A stretch of 37,105 bases of DNA from an uncultured Candidatus Pelagibacter sp. GTDB lineage: Bacteria; Pseudomonadota; Alphaproteobacteria; Pelagibacterales; Pelagibacteraceae. The stretch lies in assembly GCA_943841085.1 (NCBI GenBank), contig CALSWN010000050.1, positions 1-37,105 of the forward strand, written 5' to 3'. Of the stretch, positions 1 through 9,394 are shown piece after piece (within the stretch, counting starts at the first letter, position 1; each line of letters begins with the position of its first letter). Both the position numbers and the translations under genes were made by a program. The notes beneath the pieces are model-generated. The model saw only the letters and a program-made list of their open reading frames with translations, had not been told where the DNA came from and searched no databases.

Positions 1-335
1 CCGAGTTTTTTGCTCTCGAGGGTGTAACACAGCTAATAAAGACTATTGAGAGAATAAAAACTAATCTAAACCCAGAATTAAAAATACGAGGTATTCTTTT
101 AACAATGTATGATAAACGAAACAAATTATCTTCTCAAGTCGAAAAAGAAGCTAGAGATTTTTTTAATGAGAAAGTTTATGCAACAGTTATTCCGAGGAAT
201 GTTAGATTATCAGAAGCGCCATCACATGGGATGCCGGTATTAATTTATGATAAAAATTGTCCTGGAAGTAAATCATACTTTAATTTTACTGATGAATTTA
301 TAAATCAAGAAAATCTTGAGAGCACGGCAGCATAA
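1..335 (+). CDS. parA: ParA/Soj chromosome partitioning ATPase, 5'-truncated by window edge
   Basis: Frame is open from base 3 (EFFALEGVTQLIKTIERIK...LKIRGILLTMYDKRNKLSSQVEKEARDFF...VIPRNVRLSEAPSHGMPVLIYD), typical ParA C-terminal half; followed directly by parB. The listed ORF start at 105 is internal. Confidence 0.95.
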   Translation, partial: EFFALEGVTQLIKTIERIKTNLNPELKIRGILLTMYDKRNKLSSQVEKEARDFFNEKVYATVIPRNVRLSEAPSHGMPVLIYDKNCPGSKSYFNFTDEFINQENLESTAA

Positions 336-1183
336 TGGACTCCAACAAAATTAAAAAAGGACTAGGCAGAGGACTATCCTCATTAATTGGTGATACAAAA
401 TCAGAAACTAATATAAATAAATTATTAATAGGAGACTTGGTTAGCAATAAATTTCAGCCACGTAAAAGATTTGATGAAGAAAATTTACAAGAACTATCTA
501 ATTCAATAAAAGAAAGAGGTGTTATTCAACCAATTATCGTAAGAAAATCTAAAGATAAAAACTCAAAGTATGAAATAATTGCAGGTGAAAGAAGATGGTT
601 AGCGGCACAAAAAGCTGGGTTACACGAAGTGCCTGTTGTCATCACTGATGTAGATGATCTAAAATCATTAGAATTTGCAATTATTGAAAATGTACAAAGA
701 AATGATCTAAATGCTATTGAGGAAGCTCATGGTTACCAACGTCTAATTAAAGAATTTGGATATGATCAAGAAAAAGTTGCAAAATTTATTGGAAAAAGTC
801 GAAGTCATATAGCCAATTTTTTAAGATTACTTTTGTTGCCAGAAGATGTTTTAAAATTAATTGAGGAAAAAAAGCTATCCGTTGGACATGCAAAAATTCT
901 AATAGGTCTTGATAATATTCAATTCATAGTAAACAAAATAATAGAAAAAAATCTTTCTGTAAGACAAGCAGAAAATTTTGTAAAAATTTTTAGAATAAAA
1001 AAAAATCAAACTAAGTCACAAAAAAATTCAAATATACGCGCTTTAGAATCTTCGATACGAGAAAAAATAGGACTTAATGTTTATATAAAAAATAAAAAAA
1101 ATAATAATGGGTCTATAATTTTAGAATACAATGATCTTGATCAATTAAATAAGATTATCGAAATTATAAAAGCTAACTATTAA
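335..1183 (+). CDS. parB: ParB/Spo0J partition protein
   Basis: KKGLGRGLSSLIG N-terminus, ParB nuclease-like motif (IIAGERRWLAAQKAG, ENVQRNDLNAIEEA) and HTH; overlaps parA by one base (TAATG). Confidence 0.97.
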   Translation: MDSNKIKKGLGRGLSSLIGDTKSETNINKLLIGDLVSNKFQPRKRFDEENLQELSNSIKERGVIQPIIVRKSKDKNSKYEIIAGERRWLAAQKAGLHEVPVVITDVDDLKSLEFAIIENVQRNDLNAIEEAHGYQRLIKEFGYDQEKVAKFIGKSRSHIANFLRLLLLPEDVLKLIEEKKLSVGHAKILIGLDNIQFIVNKIIEKNLSVRQAENFVKIFRIKKNQTKSQKNSNIRALESSIREKIGLNVYIKNKKNNNGSIILEYNDLDQLNKIIEIIKANY

Positions 1184-2165
1184 TTTTTTGCGACTTTTCA
1201 ATAATAAAGTTTGAAAGAATATTGAGTGAGTTGTTCGAATATTTTTTTATCAAAAGTTCAATTTCACTTATTTCGTATATCAATTTTTCAGCATTTTCAT
1301 AAGACCAATTTTGCATTTGTTGTTTTACAACTTCCTTATCTTTCCAAAAAATTGGAGGTTTAAAGTTAGAAATTGTTGCATCTATATTCTTTTTATTCTT
1401 TAATTCTCTACAAAGGTTAATTAGTCTTTTTGATTTTATTAAAAAACTTCTTATAATAAGTATACAATCCTCTACTGAATAATTATTTTCGTTAAGTATT
1501 TTTACTGTTTTATTTTTATTTTTTGATAAACAAGTATCAACTAATTCTGAAACATTGTAGTTTTCTGCTAAATTAGTTAGCTTTAAAATCTCTTCAGAAC
1601 TAACTTTAGATTTATTTTTTAAGAAATTTTCTATTTTTTCAAGTTCATTATTTAAGTTTTGTCTATCACCTCTTGATCGCGTTGTTATTAAATTTACCAC
1701 TTCTCTAGAAATCGAAATTTTTTTTTCTCTAAAAAAATTGCTAACAATAGTTGCTAGTGTTTGGTTATTGTCCTCATAAAAAGGGACACAAACCGTTTTT
1801 TTATTTTTTTCAAACAAAGCTCTTAGTTTAGATTTTTTTTCTAAAATACCGGAATTAACTATTATAACTAAATCATTGATTTGTTTGTCAATTATCTCCT
1901 CAAGTACATCTTTAATTTTATCTGTCGCTCTATTAATTATTATTAGTTTTTCTTCTTCGAAAAAAGATTTTGACAAAATATTGTTAAAAAATATTTCTTT
2001 ATTTGAGAGAATTTCGGCCTCTTCATAAAGATAAGTGCATTCTAAATATTTTTTTTTAAACTTCTCTTGAATGATTTGGTTTTTGTAACCTTGATTTTCT
2101 CCATAAAATAAAAAAAATTTATTTCTATTATCAATTTTATTAAGTTCAAAACTTTTAATAATCAT
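1173..2165 (-). CDS. holA: DNA polymerase III subunit delta
   Basis: HolA-like sequence (FLFYGENQGYKNQIIQEKF; TTRSRGDRQNLNNELEKI) and conserved position between parB and lptE/leuS. Confidence 0.88.
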   Translation of the reverse strand: MIIKSFELNKIDNRNKFFLFYGENQGYKNQIIQEKFKKKYLECTYLYEEAEILSNKEIFFNNILSKSFFEEEKLIIINRATDKIKDVLEEIIDKQINDLVIIVNSGILEKKSKLRALFEKNKKTVCVPFYEDNNQTLATIVSNFFREKKISISREVVNLITTRSRGDRQNLNNELEKIENFLKNKSKVSSEEILKLTNLAENYNVSELVDTCLSKNKNKTVKILNENNYSVEDCILIIRSFLIKSKRLINLCRELKNKKNIDATISNFKPPIFWKDKEVVKQQMQNWSYENAEKLIYEISEIELLIKKYSNNSLNILSNFIIEKSQKINS

Positions 2166-2624
2166 CTATAACGTGTGTAATCTTATATTTATTTCTTGTA
2201 AAATTTTATCAATTAAATTTTCTTGAATTATCTTTTCATATTTTTTAAGTTCAAATTTATTTTTTTGATTATCATATATAAAATCTTTATCTAATTTTAT
2301 ATTACCGATAAGAATATTTGAATCATTATTCCGGACGTCAAAGTTAGCGCTAACAATCATCCTATAAGCTGACACTTGTCCTTTATTGTCCTTTGAGGAT
2401 ATAATTTTTTTCATATTTGCTGAGACTTTTAAAGAATATCCTTTTTTCGTATTATCTTTTTTTATATTTCCAAGTCTTTTAGATATTCTTTTTGTTACAT
2501 CATTTTTATCTACGCTTTCAATATCCGCTATGTAATAAGATATATTTTTGGAAGAAAATAATGGTTCAAAGCCCGAACACCCAAACAGTAAAAAAAAGCA
2601 AAAATAGAAAATTATTTTTTTCAT
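2166..2624 (-). CDS. lptE: LPS-assembly lipoprotein LptE-like
   Basis: Lipobox signal ([14 protein letters not shown]), size and synteny leuS-lptE-holA. Confidence 0.75.
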   Translation of the reverse strand: MKKIIFYFCFFLLFGCSGFEPLFSSKNISYYIADIESVDKNDVTKRISKRLGNIKKDNTKKGYSLKVSANMKKIISSKDNKGQVSAYRMIVSANFDVRNNDSNILIGNIKLDKDFIYDNQKNKFELKKYEKIIQENLIDKILQEINIRLHTL

Positions 2625-5173
2625 TTTAGTATTAAATTAACCAATCTATCTTTAACATAAATTGTTTTTATAATCTTCATATCTTTAAAGAATTTTTTAT
2701 ATTGACCATCAGATTTAATTAGAGTTAATAATTGATCTTCATCAGTGTTAGCATCGCAAGTGATTAAGCCTCTTTTTTTTCCGTTTAATTGAACAACGAT
2801 TTGAAGTTTTTTCTTTTCTAAAAACTTTTTATCAATATTTGGCCAATTAGTTTCATCTTTATTTTGAATTTGATTTATGCATTCAGATGCTATGTGTGGA
2901 ATAACTGGACTCATAATTGTTAATATTTTAAGATAATTTTCACTTAATATTGATTTTTTGATTTTATTTATCTTAAGTTTTGACAAAAAATTGTAGGTTT
3001 CGTGAAAATTTGCAATTATTACATTGTAATGAAAATTATTTAAATTTTTTGTTATTTTATCAATAATTTCATTCGTAAATTTTTGAAACTCCATTTCAAC
3101 CGTATTCTCCATTTTATTTTCATTTGTAGAAAAAATTTCATTTTTTATGCTTTGGTGTATTAACCAAAATTTTTGAATAAATTTATAAGCAGCAAGCATG
3201 CCCTGATCAGACCACTGAACATCTTTTTCTGGAGGACTGTCTGAAAGAATAAATAATCTAACAGCATCAGCTCCATAATTTGTTATCATTTCTTCTGGAT
3301 CAATTGTGTTTTTTTTTGATTTTGACATGGATTCAGAAGTGCCAACTTTAACTCTCTTTTTAGGGTTTCCTTTTACAAAATAATCTTTGCCATTAGAACT
3401 TTCTACCTCTTTAGGATTAAGCCAAGCACCATCTTCATTTTTGTAGGTTTCATGACAAACCATACCCTGAGTGAATAAACCCAAAAAAGGTTCTGTGATG
3501 TTAAATTCATTATTTTTGTTTTCTAATGCTCTTGTAAAGAATCTAGAATAAAGTAAATGAAGTATTGCATGTTCAACACCACCTATGTATTGATCTACTG
3601 GCATCCAATAGTCAACTTCATCTTTGCTAAAACCATATTTATCGTTTTTTGGAGAACAAAACCTTAAGAAATACCAAGATGAATCAACAAAAGTATCGAG
3701 AGTGTCTGTCTCCATTACACAATCTTCACCATTAATTTTAATATTTTTCCACTCTTTTGCATGCTCAAGAGGATTTCCAGTTGTATTTAAATTAATTTTA
3801 TCAGGTAGCTTTATTGGTAAACTTTCTAGAGGTATTTTTAAAGCCTCGTTTTGTTTGTTATACGCAATAGGAATCGGGCAGCCCCAGTAACGTTGTCTAG
3901 AAATACCCCAATCTTTTAATCTAAAGTTAATTTTTTTTTTTCCAATATTTTTGTTTTCTAAGATTTTTATAGTTTCAGAAATAGACTCATTTGGAGCTTT
4001 TAGATCGTTTAAAAAATCTGAATTAAAGATTAACCCAGGGCCGGTGTAAGCAAGTTTTGTAATTTTAAAAGTATTATCTTCGTTTTCTGGTTTGACTACA
4101 GGTAGAATTTCCAAGTTGTACTTATTTGCAAAATCTAAATCTCTTTGATCATGTGCAGGACAACCAAATATCGCACCAAATCCATAATCCATTAATACAA
4201 AATTTGCGAAATAAACAGGTACTTTTTTATTATTAAGAGGATTTATTGCAAGTAAGTTGGTTTTGAAACCTATTTTTTCAGCCTGAGCAATGGACTCTTC
4301 TGTTGTTCCTGTTTTAGAACAATCATCCTTAAATTTTAAAAATTCTTTATTTTCATTATAAAAAGTTGAGATTGGGTGATCTGGAGAAACAGCTAGGAAC
4401 GAAAAACCAAACAAAGTGTCAGGTCTAGTAGTATAACATTTTATTTCATTAACAGGTAAATCACCTTCAATTTTAAAATTGATTTCACATCCAAAAGATC
4501 TTCCAATCCAATTTTTTTGCATCGTTTTAACTTTGTTCGGCCATTGATCTAATTTATCAAGACCATCAAGTAATTCTTGAGAGAATTTGGTGATATTAAA
4601 AAACCATTGATTAAGTTTTTTCCGTTCTACTATGGCTCCAGAGCGCCATCCTTTTCCCTCAATTACCTGCTCGTTTGCAAGAACTGTTTGGTCGATTGGG
4701 TCCCAATTTACATAGCTTTCTTTTCTGTAAACTAAACCTTTGTCAAATAATTCTAAAAAAAATATTTGTTGATATTTATAATAATCAGGAGAACAAGTTG
4801 AAATTTCTCTTTCCCAATCAATAGAAAGGCCTAGCTTTTTCAGCTGAAATTTCATTCTTTCGATATTTGTTTGAGTCCAAATTTTGGGATCTAGGTTATT
4901 TTGTTTTGCAGCATTTTCAGCAGGTAAACCAAAGGAGTCCCAACCCATCGGGTGTAAAACATTAAATCCTTGAAGTTTTTTGTATCTAGAAAGAACGTCA
5001 CCGATTGTGTAGTTTCTCACATGTCCCATGTGAATATTTCCTGATGGATAAGGAAACATTTCAAGACAATAAAATTTTTTTTTATTTTTATCTAGCTTGG
5101 CTCGAAATAATTTTTTTTCGTTCCAATTATTTTGCCATTTTTGTTCAAAATCTTTAAAGTTGTATCTTTCCAC
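2621..5173 (-). CDS. leuS: Leucyl-tRNA synthetase (GTG start)
   Basis: [52 protein letters not shown] motifs; 850 aa. Confidence 0.99.
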   Translation of the reverse strand: MERYNFKDFEQKWQNNWNEKKLFRAKLDKNKKKFYCLEMFPYPSGNIHMGHVRNYTIGDVLSRYKKLQGFNVLHPMGWDSFGLPAENAAKQNNLDPKIWTQTNIERMKFQLKKLGLSIDWEREISTCSPDYYKYQQIFFLELFDKGLVYRKESYVNWDPIDQTVLANEQVIEGKGWRSGAIVERKKLNQWFFNITKFSQELLDGLDKLDQWPNKVKTMQKNWIGRSFGCEINFKIEGDLPVNEIKCYTTRPDTLFGFSFLAVSPDHPISTFYNENKEFLKFKDDCSKTGTTEESIAQAEKIGFKTNLLAINPLNNKKVPVYFANFVLMDYGFGAIFGCPAHDQRDLDFANKYNLEILPVVKPENEDNTFKITKLAYTGPGLIFNSDFLNDLKAPNESISETIKILENKNIGKKKINFRLKDWGISRQRYWGCPIPIAYNKQNEALKIPLESLPIKLPDKINLNTTGNPLEHAKEWKNIKINGEDCVMETDTLDTFVDSSWYFLRFCSPKNDKYGFSKDEVDYWMPVDQYIGGVEHAILHLLYSRFFTRALENKNNEFNITEPFLGLFTQGMVCHETYKNEDGAWLNPKEVESSNGKDYFVKGNPKKRVKVGTSESMSKSKKNTIDPEEMITNYGADAVRLFILSDSPPEKDVQWSDQGMLAAYKFIQKFWLIHQSIKNEIFSTNENKMENTVEMEFQKFTNEIIDKITKNLNNFHYNVIIANFHETYNFLSKLKINKIKKSILSENYLKILTIMSPVIPHIASECINQIQNKDETNWPNIDKKFLEKKKLQIVVQLNGKKRGLITCDANTDEDQLLTLIKSDGQYKKFFKDMKIIKTIYVKDRLVNLILK

Positions 5174-5196
5174 TTTTAATTATTAATAATTAATTT

Positions 5197-5775
5197 TTAA
5201 TTATTGGAACCGGTCTCGTCTTTTTCCATAAACTTTTTCTTAGGTCGGTTTTCAAAAGCTCTTTTATCGTCTTGAGTTTTATAGATAGCAGCTTTTTTTA
5301 AAATCTTATTTCGTATATCATTGCTTATATCGTTTTTAATTTCCTTAGTAGAACATACGTTATTAACACAAGTTCGCTTGTATAAATTAACAATCATGCC
5401 ATCAGCTCTGATTTCGTTACTTAAGAATCTAATAGTAATTTTTATTGCTTCATTCGGATTATCTTCAGAATACCAATCAGTTATTAATACACCTCCAGAA
5501 TAGTCTGCATTAGCTAGGGAAATAAAGTCTAAAGTATCTAAGGCAGCTTTCCACAAGGGATTTGAGGATGCAAATAAAAATTTACCATCACCTTTATTAT
5601 TGTTAAAAAATTGTATTCCTTTACCATCAATAACATTTTGTTGAGCTCTTTTTCGAGCATTGGGTTCTATAGGCTTTTTAGAAAAATCTGGCTTAGGTAT
5701 CCTTCCACAACTCGCTAAAAGTGTAGATATGCATAAAAAAACTAAAAAATACTTAATATAATTATTATTAATCAT
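5197..5775 (-). CDS. DUF3576-family lipoprotein
   Basis: Lipobox (LLASCGRIP) and NPLWKAALDTLDFISLANADYSGGVLITDWYS, typical of alphaproteobacterial DUF3576 proteins next to leuS. Confidence 0.82.
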   Translation of the reverse strand: MINNNYIKYFLVFLCISTLLASCGRIPKPDFSKKPIEPNARKRAQQNVIDGKGIQFFNNNKGDGKFLFASSNPLWKAALDTLDFISLANADYSGGVLITDWYSEDNPNEAIKITIRFLSNEIRADGMIVNLYKRTCVNNVCSTKEIKNDISNDIRNKILKKAAIYKTQDDKRAFENRPKKKFMEKDETGSNN

Positions 5776-5830
5776 GAATTTGCTATTGTTTAGCCTAATA
5801 ATACCTAATAAAAAAGGGTAATCGTTATGT

Positions 5831-5846
5831 GTGATAAATATATCAC
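5831..5846. promoter_or_regulatory. Inverted repeat GTGATA-N4-TATCAC upstream of the porin gene (possible regulator site)
   Basis: Perfect 6-bp arms; GTGATAA recurs at 5901-5907. Resembles CRP/FNR half-sites but spacing is not canonical. Confidence 0.35.
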
Positions 5847-5949
5847 TAATTTATAAAAAAATGAGTTTTATAGTCAAAAATCGTGAAAATAAAGGGTTAT
5901 GTGATAATTGTTCAGCATTCATATGAATAACTTAACAAAAGGAATAAAC

Positions 5950-6981
5950 ATGAATAACGTTAAAAAAATCGGATTTTCAGCACTTGCTGGATCTCTAGCT
6001 ATGGTGTCAGCAAACGCTATAGAATATAATATGTCAGGTGGAATGCTTGCTACATTCACAACACAAGATCATCCAACGGGTGCAGAAACTGTAAACGGTA
6101 AGGGATTAGGTGTTGCGACTGACTTAACTTTCACTGCAGCTGGTGAGTTAGACAACGGTCATACTGTAAATTACATGATGGCAGTTGACACTGATGGTGC
6201 TCTATCAAATACGTCATCTCAATTGACTTATGGTATGGGTTCTATGGGTACGCTTCAGTTAAACAACAAAGGTGGATCAAAAGCTAATGGAATTGATGAT
6301 ATCACTCCAAATGCTTACAATGAAACTTGGGATGGTTTAACTTCTGCGGCAGCTAACAACAACCCTTCATTCTTTGGTTCTTCTACAGCTTCTGGATCAA
6401 TTGATTACAGAATCCCTGCACAAGAGCTAATGGGTCTTACAATCAATGGTTCATTGACTTACGATCCAAATGCTGGTGGTGCTGGTGCTTCTAAAGGTGG
6501 TGTTGGTGTAGGTTCTCAATCAGGAACAGCAGTAACTTTACAAATAGCTCACGCAAGTGGACTTGAAATTGGTGCTGGTCAAGAAAAAGTTGATACACAA
6601 GCTACAACTAAAGCTCATGACTTAGAAAGATATACAGGTTATGTTAAGTTTGCAGCGGGTGGCCTAACAATTGCTCATCAAGAAGCAGTTGAAGATGGTG
6701 CAGCTTCAGGTACAGACAGCAATCCAGACAAAGAAGCTACTATGACTGGTGTTGCTTACACAGCAGGAGACTTTACAGTTTCTTACGGTGAGTCAGAAGT
6801 TGAAGTAGCAGCTATCGGTGTTACGGCAGCTTTATCTACTATTGAATTAACTTCAATACAAGCAGCTTACACAATGGGTGCTATGACTGTATCAGCAGCT
6901 ATGTCAGAAACGTCAAATGACGCTGGTGTTGCCGCTCAAGAATACAATGAAAACACATTAGCTGTTTCATTTGCATTCTAA
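5950..6981 (+). CDS. Outer-membrane porin; start refined from 5908 to 5950
   Basis: AAAAGGAA Shine-Dalgarno-like sequence just upstream of ATG 5950; signal peptide MNNVKKIGFSALAGSLAMVSANA; beta-barrel-like Gly/Ala/Thr-rich sequence ending in Phe (AVSFAF). Confidence 0.88.
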   Translation: MNNVKKIGFSALAGSLAMVSANAIEYNMSGGMLATFTTQDHPTGAETVNGKGLGVATDLTFTAAGELDNGHTVNYMMAVDTDGALSNTSSQLTYGMGSMGTLQLNNKGGSKANGIDDITPNAYNETWDGLTSAAANNNPSFFGSSTASGSIDYRIPAQELMGLTINGSLTYDPNAGGAGASKGGVGVGSQSGTAVTLQIAHASGLEIGAGQEKVDTQATTKAHDLERYTGYVKFAAGGLTIAHQEAVEDGAASGTDSNPDKEATMTGVAYTAGDFTVSYGESEVEVAAIGVTAALSTIELTSIQAAYTMGAMTVSAAMSETSNDAGVAAQEYNENTLAVSFAF

Positions 6982-7002
6982 TTAGTACATAGACAAAAGT
7001 TT

Positions 7003-7039
7003 AAAAAGCCGGCCTATTTATTTAGGCCGGTTTTTTTTT
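7003..7039. terminator. Bidirectional Rho-independent terminator
   Basis: A-tract, CCGGCCTA (7009-7016), TTTATT loop, TAGGCCGG (7023-7030), then nine Ts (7031-7039). Confidence 0.92.
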
Positions 7040-7563
7040 ATCCATCTAATAGCAGCAAATCCATAACAGTTTACTGCCTTTAATTTATTAAAATTAGTCG
7101 AATTAATCCCACCAAGTGCAATTGCTTTTATTTTAGTAGCATTTGAAATTAGATTAAATTTAGAAATACCCAAAAAAGATTTTGATTTTTCTGTTTGAAA
7201 AATTGGTGCAATGAATATTTCAACACAGTTCTGCTTATTTTTATTTATTACTTCCACAATACTATGAGCAGAACCAATTATTTTAAAATTTTTAGGCAAA
7301 TTAAAATTTTTGAAATTAGGCAGTTTATTAAAAGATGGAATATAAACACCATCTAACTTAAGATTTCTTGCAACTTTAAAATTATTTGAAATATAAAATT
7401 TCCTTCTTTGCTTAATACATAGATCTTTAATATTTTTGATCATATTTAGATCTAAATTATCTTTATAATTTCTGTATATTAATGAAATATTCTTATTTAA
7501 TTTTTTTATTTCATTAATATCAAAGTTATTTATAAAGTAATAAGTCTTAGGTTTATTATGCAT
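7018..7563 (-). CDS. Thiamine-phosphate synthase-like (ThiE/TenI fold) protein
   Basis: LKLDGVYIPSF, IGSAHSIVEV, IFIAPIFQTEKSKSFLGISKF, IKAIALGGINSTN, GFAAIRWI resemble ThiE/TenI motifs. Confidence 0.78.
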   Translation of the reverse strand: MHNKPKTYYFINNFDINEIKKLNKNISLIYRNYKDNLDLNMIKNIKDLCIKQRRKFYISNNFKVARNLKLDGVYIPSFNKLPNFKNFNLPKNFKIIGSAHSIVEVINKNKQNCVEIFIAPIFQTEKSKSFLGISKFNLISNATKIKAIALGGINSTNFNKLKAVNCYGFAAIRWIKKNRPK

Positions 7564-8202
7564 AATATTGTTGATAAATTATTATTAATCCAAAAAGAAA
7601 TACAGGAAAAAAATACTTTAACAAAAGTTGTAGCAGTTTGTAAAACCTTTCCGATTAAAGAGATATTACCTCTAATTAATCATGGTCATAAAGATTTTGG
7701 AGAGAATAAAATCCAAGAAGCTGTTGAAAAATGGACTTCTATAAAAGATGATTTTAAGGATATAAATTTGCACATGATTGGTAAAATTCAATCAAATAAA
7801 GTAAAATTTGTAGTGCCATTGTTTGATTATATTCATTCATTAGATAGTTTAAAGTTGGCTTTAAAAATTTCAAACGAACAAAAAAAATACAAAAAGAATA
7901 TAAAAATTTTTATACAAGTTAACATTGGCGATGAACCTCAAAAATTAGGTATTAGTCCTGAAAATGTAGTTGATTTTAAAAATAAGTGTATGAATGACCT
8001 AGATCTCAATATTATAGGTTTAATGTGTCTACCTCCAATAAATAAAGAAACATCAGTTTACTTTAAAGAAATGAATTATTTATTAAAAAAAACTAATTTA
8101 AAAGAATTAAGCATGGGTATGTCCAACGATTATTTAGAAGCAGTAAACAACAATGCATCTTATGTTAGAATTGGTTCTAAGTTATTTGGTAGTAGGGATT
8201 AA
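7558..8202 (+). CDS. YggS/PROSC-family PLP-binding protein
   Basis: VAVCKTFP, HKDFGENKIQEA, LHMIGKIQSNKVK, IFIQVNIGDEPQKLGI, LSMGMSNDYLEAV, YVRIGSKLFGSR. Confidence 0.95.
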   Translation: MHNIVDKLLLIQKEIQEKNTLTKVVAVCKTFPIKEILPLINHGHKDFGENKIQEAVEKWTSIKDDFKDINLHMIGKIQSNKVKFVVPLFDYIHSLDSLKLALKISNEQKKYKKNIKIFIQVNIGDEPQKLGISPENVVDFKNKCMNDLDLNIIGLMCLPPINKETSVYFKEMNYLLKKTNLKELSMGMSNDYLEAVNNNASYVRIGSKLFGSRD

Positions 8203-8690
8203 ATAATTTTTATTCTACTTTTTTTTGTTAAAATTTTTAAAATTATTAGCATATCTTTTTTTTTTACAGCAATACATCCAGCAGTTTTTTTATAATTATT
8301 TGTTAAATGTAAAAAAATAGCGCTCCCTTTTCCAGGCTTTGGTTTGATTGTATTATATTCAACTACAATCAAGTAATCATAAATGCTATCTTTTCTGAAT
8401 AATTTTTCATGTTTTATTTTTTTATTAATTATCATTATTTTATTATAAAATTTACTATTGATATCATCACACCAACCCATGTTTTTTTTTATAATTTTAG
8501 TTGTAATATTTGTTTCAGGTTTTTTAACTCTATCAGCTCTATAAAATAGTGTACCCAGTTTAAATTTACCTTGTGGTGTACATTTATCTCCTTCATTTTT
8601 TTTTGAGGTAATTCCATTTTTACCAATGGAGCATCTGAATACATAATCATCTAATTTTAAGGTATCTTTATTTTTTACAGTTATTAGCAT
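8199..8690 (-). CDS. L,D-transpeptidase (YkuD domain)
   Basis: RCSIGKNGITSKKNEGDKCTPQGKFKLG and catalytic-type HLTNNYKKTAGCIAVKKKDM. Confidence 0.9.
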   Translation of the reverse strand: MLITVKNKDTLKLDDYVFRCSIGKNGITSKKNEGDKCTPQGKFKLGTLFYRADRVKKPETNITTKIIKKNMGWCDDINSKFYNKIMIINKKIKHEKLFRKDSIYDYLIVVEYNTIKPKPGKGSAIFLHLTNNYKKTAGCIAVKKKDMLIILKILTKKSRIKII

Positions 8691-8703
8691 AAACTAAAAT
8701 TTC

Positions 8704-9282
8704 ATGACAAAACAAATTATAAATATAGTAGAATTTCCAATATTGCACGATATCTTAGATGAAATCAATTCTCTTTTATCTTTTAAGATAATTAATTATC
8801 AAAATTCAAAAGAATTTTTAAAATCTGAAAAATTAAATGATTTAACTCTTTTAAAAAAAGATAATCATCAATTACTGTCATCAAAGACAGTAAGTATTAA
8901 AAATTTGATTTTAATAGATGATGTGCCAATTAAATTAGAGCAATTACTAAATTTGATAAATATACGTTTGATAAAAAAAAAGTATGATTTTCAATCACAA
9001 CTTAATATCAAAAATTATTCTTTAAATTTAAACTCAAGAGTTATTTCTTTTCAAGGTACAGAATTAAAATTAACAGAGAGAGAGATAGACATAATTCTTT
9101 TTTTAAATGATAAAAAATTACCTCAAACAATTAGTAGCCTTCAAAACAGTGTATGGAATTACAGTAATAAGTTAGAAACCCATACAGTTGAAACTCACAT
9201 ATACAGATTAAGAAAAAAGATTAATGATAAATTTAATGATGATAAATTCATAATTAGTCATGAAAATGGTTATTTGATTTAA
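8704..9282 (+). CDS. OmpR/PhoB-type winged-helix regulator with a degenerate receiver-like N-terminus
   Basis: C-terminus LKLTEREIDIILFLN...SVWNYSNKLETHTVETHIYRLRKKINDKF...ISHENGYLI is a winged-helix DNA-binding domain; the N-terminal part lacks a recognisable receiver D/D/K set. Confidence 0.83.
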   Translation: MTKQIINIVEFPILHDILDEINSLLSFKIINYQNSKEFLKSEKLNDLTLLKKDNHQLLSSKTVSIKNLILIDDVPIKLEQLLNLINIRLIKKKYDFQSQLNIKNYSLNLNSRVISFQGTELKLTEREIDIILFLNDKKLPQTISSLQNSVWNYSNKLETHTVETHIYRLRKKINDKFNDDKFIISHENGYLI

Positions 9283-9283
9283 A

Positions 9284-9394
9284 ATGAAAAAAAAAAACCC
9301 TATTGCAAAAGATTTAAGAACTAGAAAATATAAAACTAGAATAGTAAAAGCAAAAAAAGGGAAGGGTAGTTTTAAAAGAAAAAAACTAATCTAA
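9284..9394 (+). CDS. arfA: ArfA-like alternative ribosome-rescue factor, 36 aa (not in supplied ORF track)
   Basis: ATG 9284 to TAA 9392-9394 translates to MKKKNPIAKDLRTRKYKTRIVKAKKGKGSFKRKKLI; KKGKGSxxRK matches the E. coli ArfA signature (VEKNKKGKGSYMRKGKH). Confidence 0.8.
   Translation: MKKKNPIAKDLRTRKYKTRIVKAKKGKGSFKRKKLI

Noticed and set aside
1-1200. parS centromere site (TGTTTCACGTGAAACA-like) near parAB
   Set aside because: No match seen by eye here or elsewhere in the window; may lie outside it.
3624-3890. 88-aa plus-strand ORF antisense to leuS
   Set aside because: Lies wholly inside leuS, no recognisable domain; shadow ORF.
7564-7600. TPP riboswitch for the thiE-like gene
   Set aside because: The upstream region is coding sequence of yggS; no THI-box-like sequence seen.
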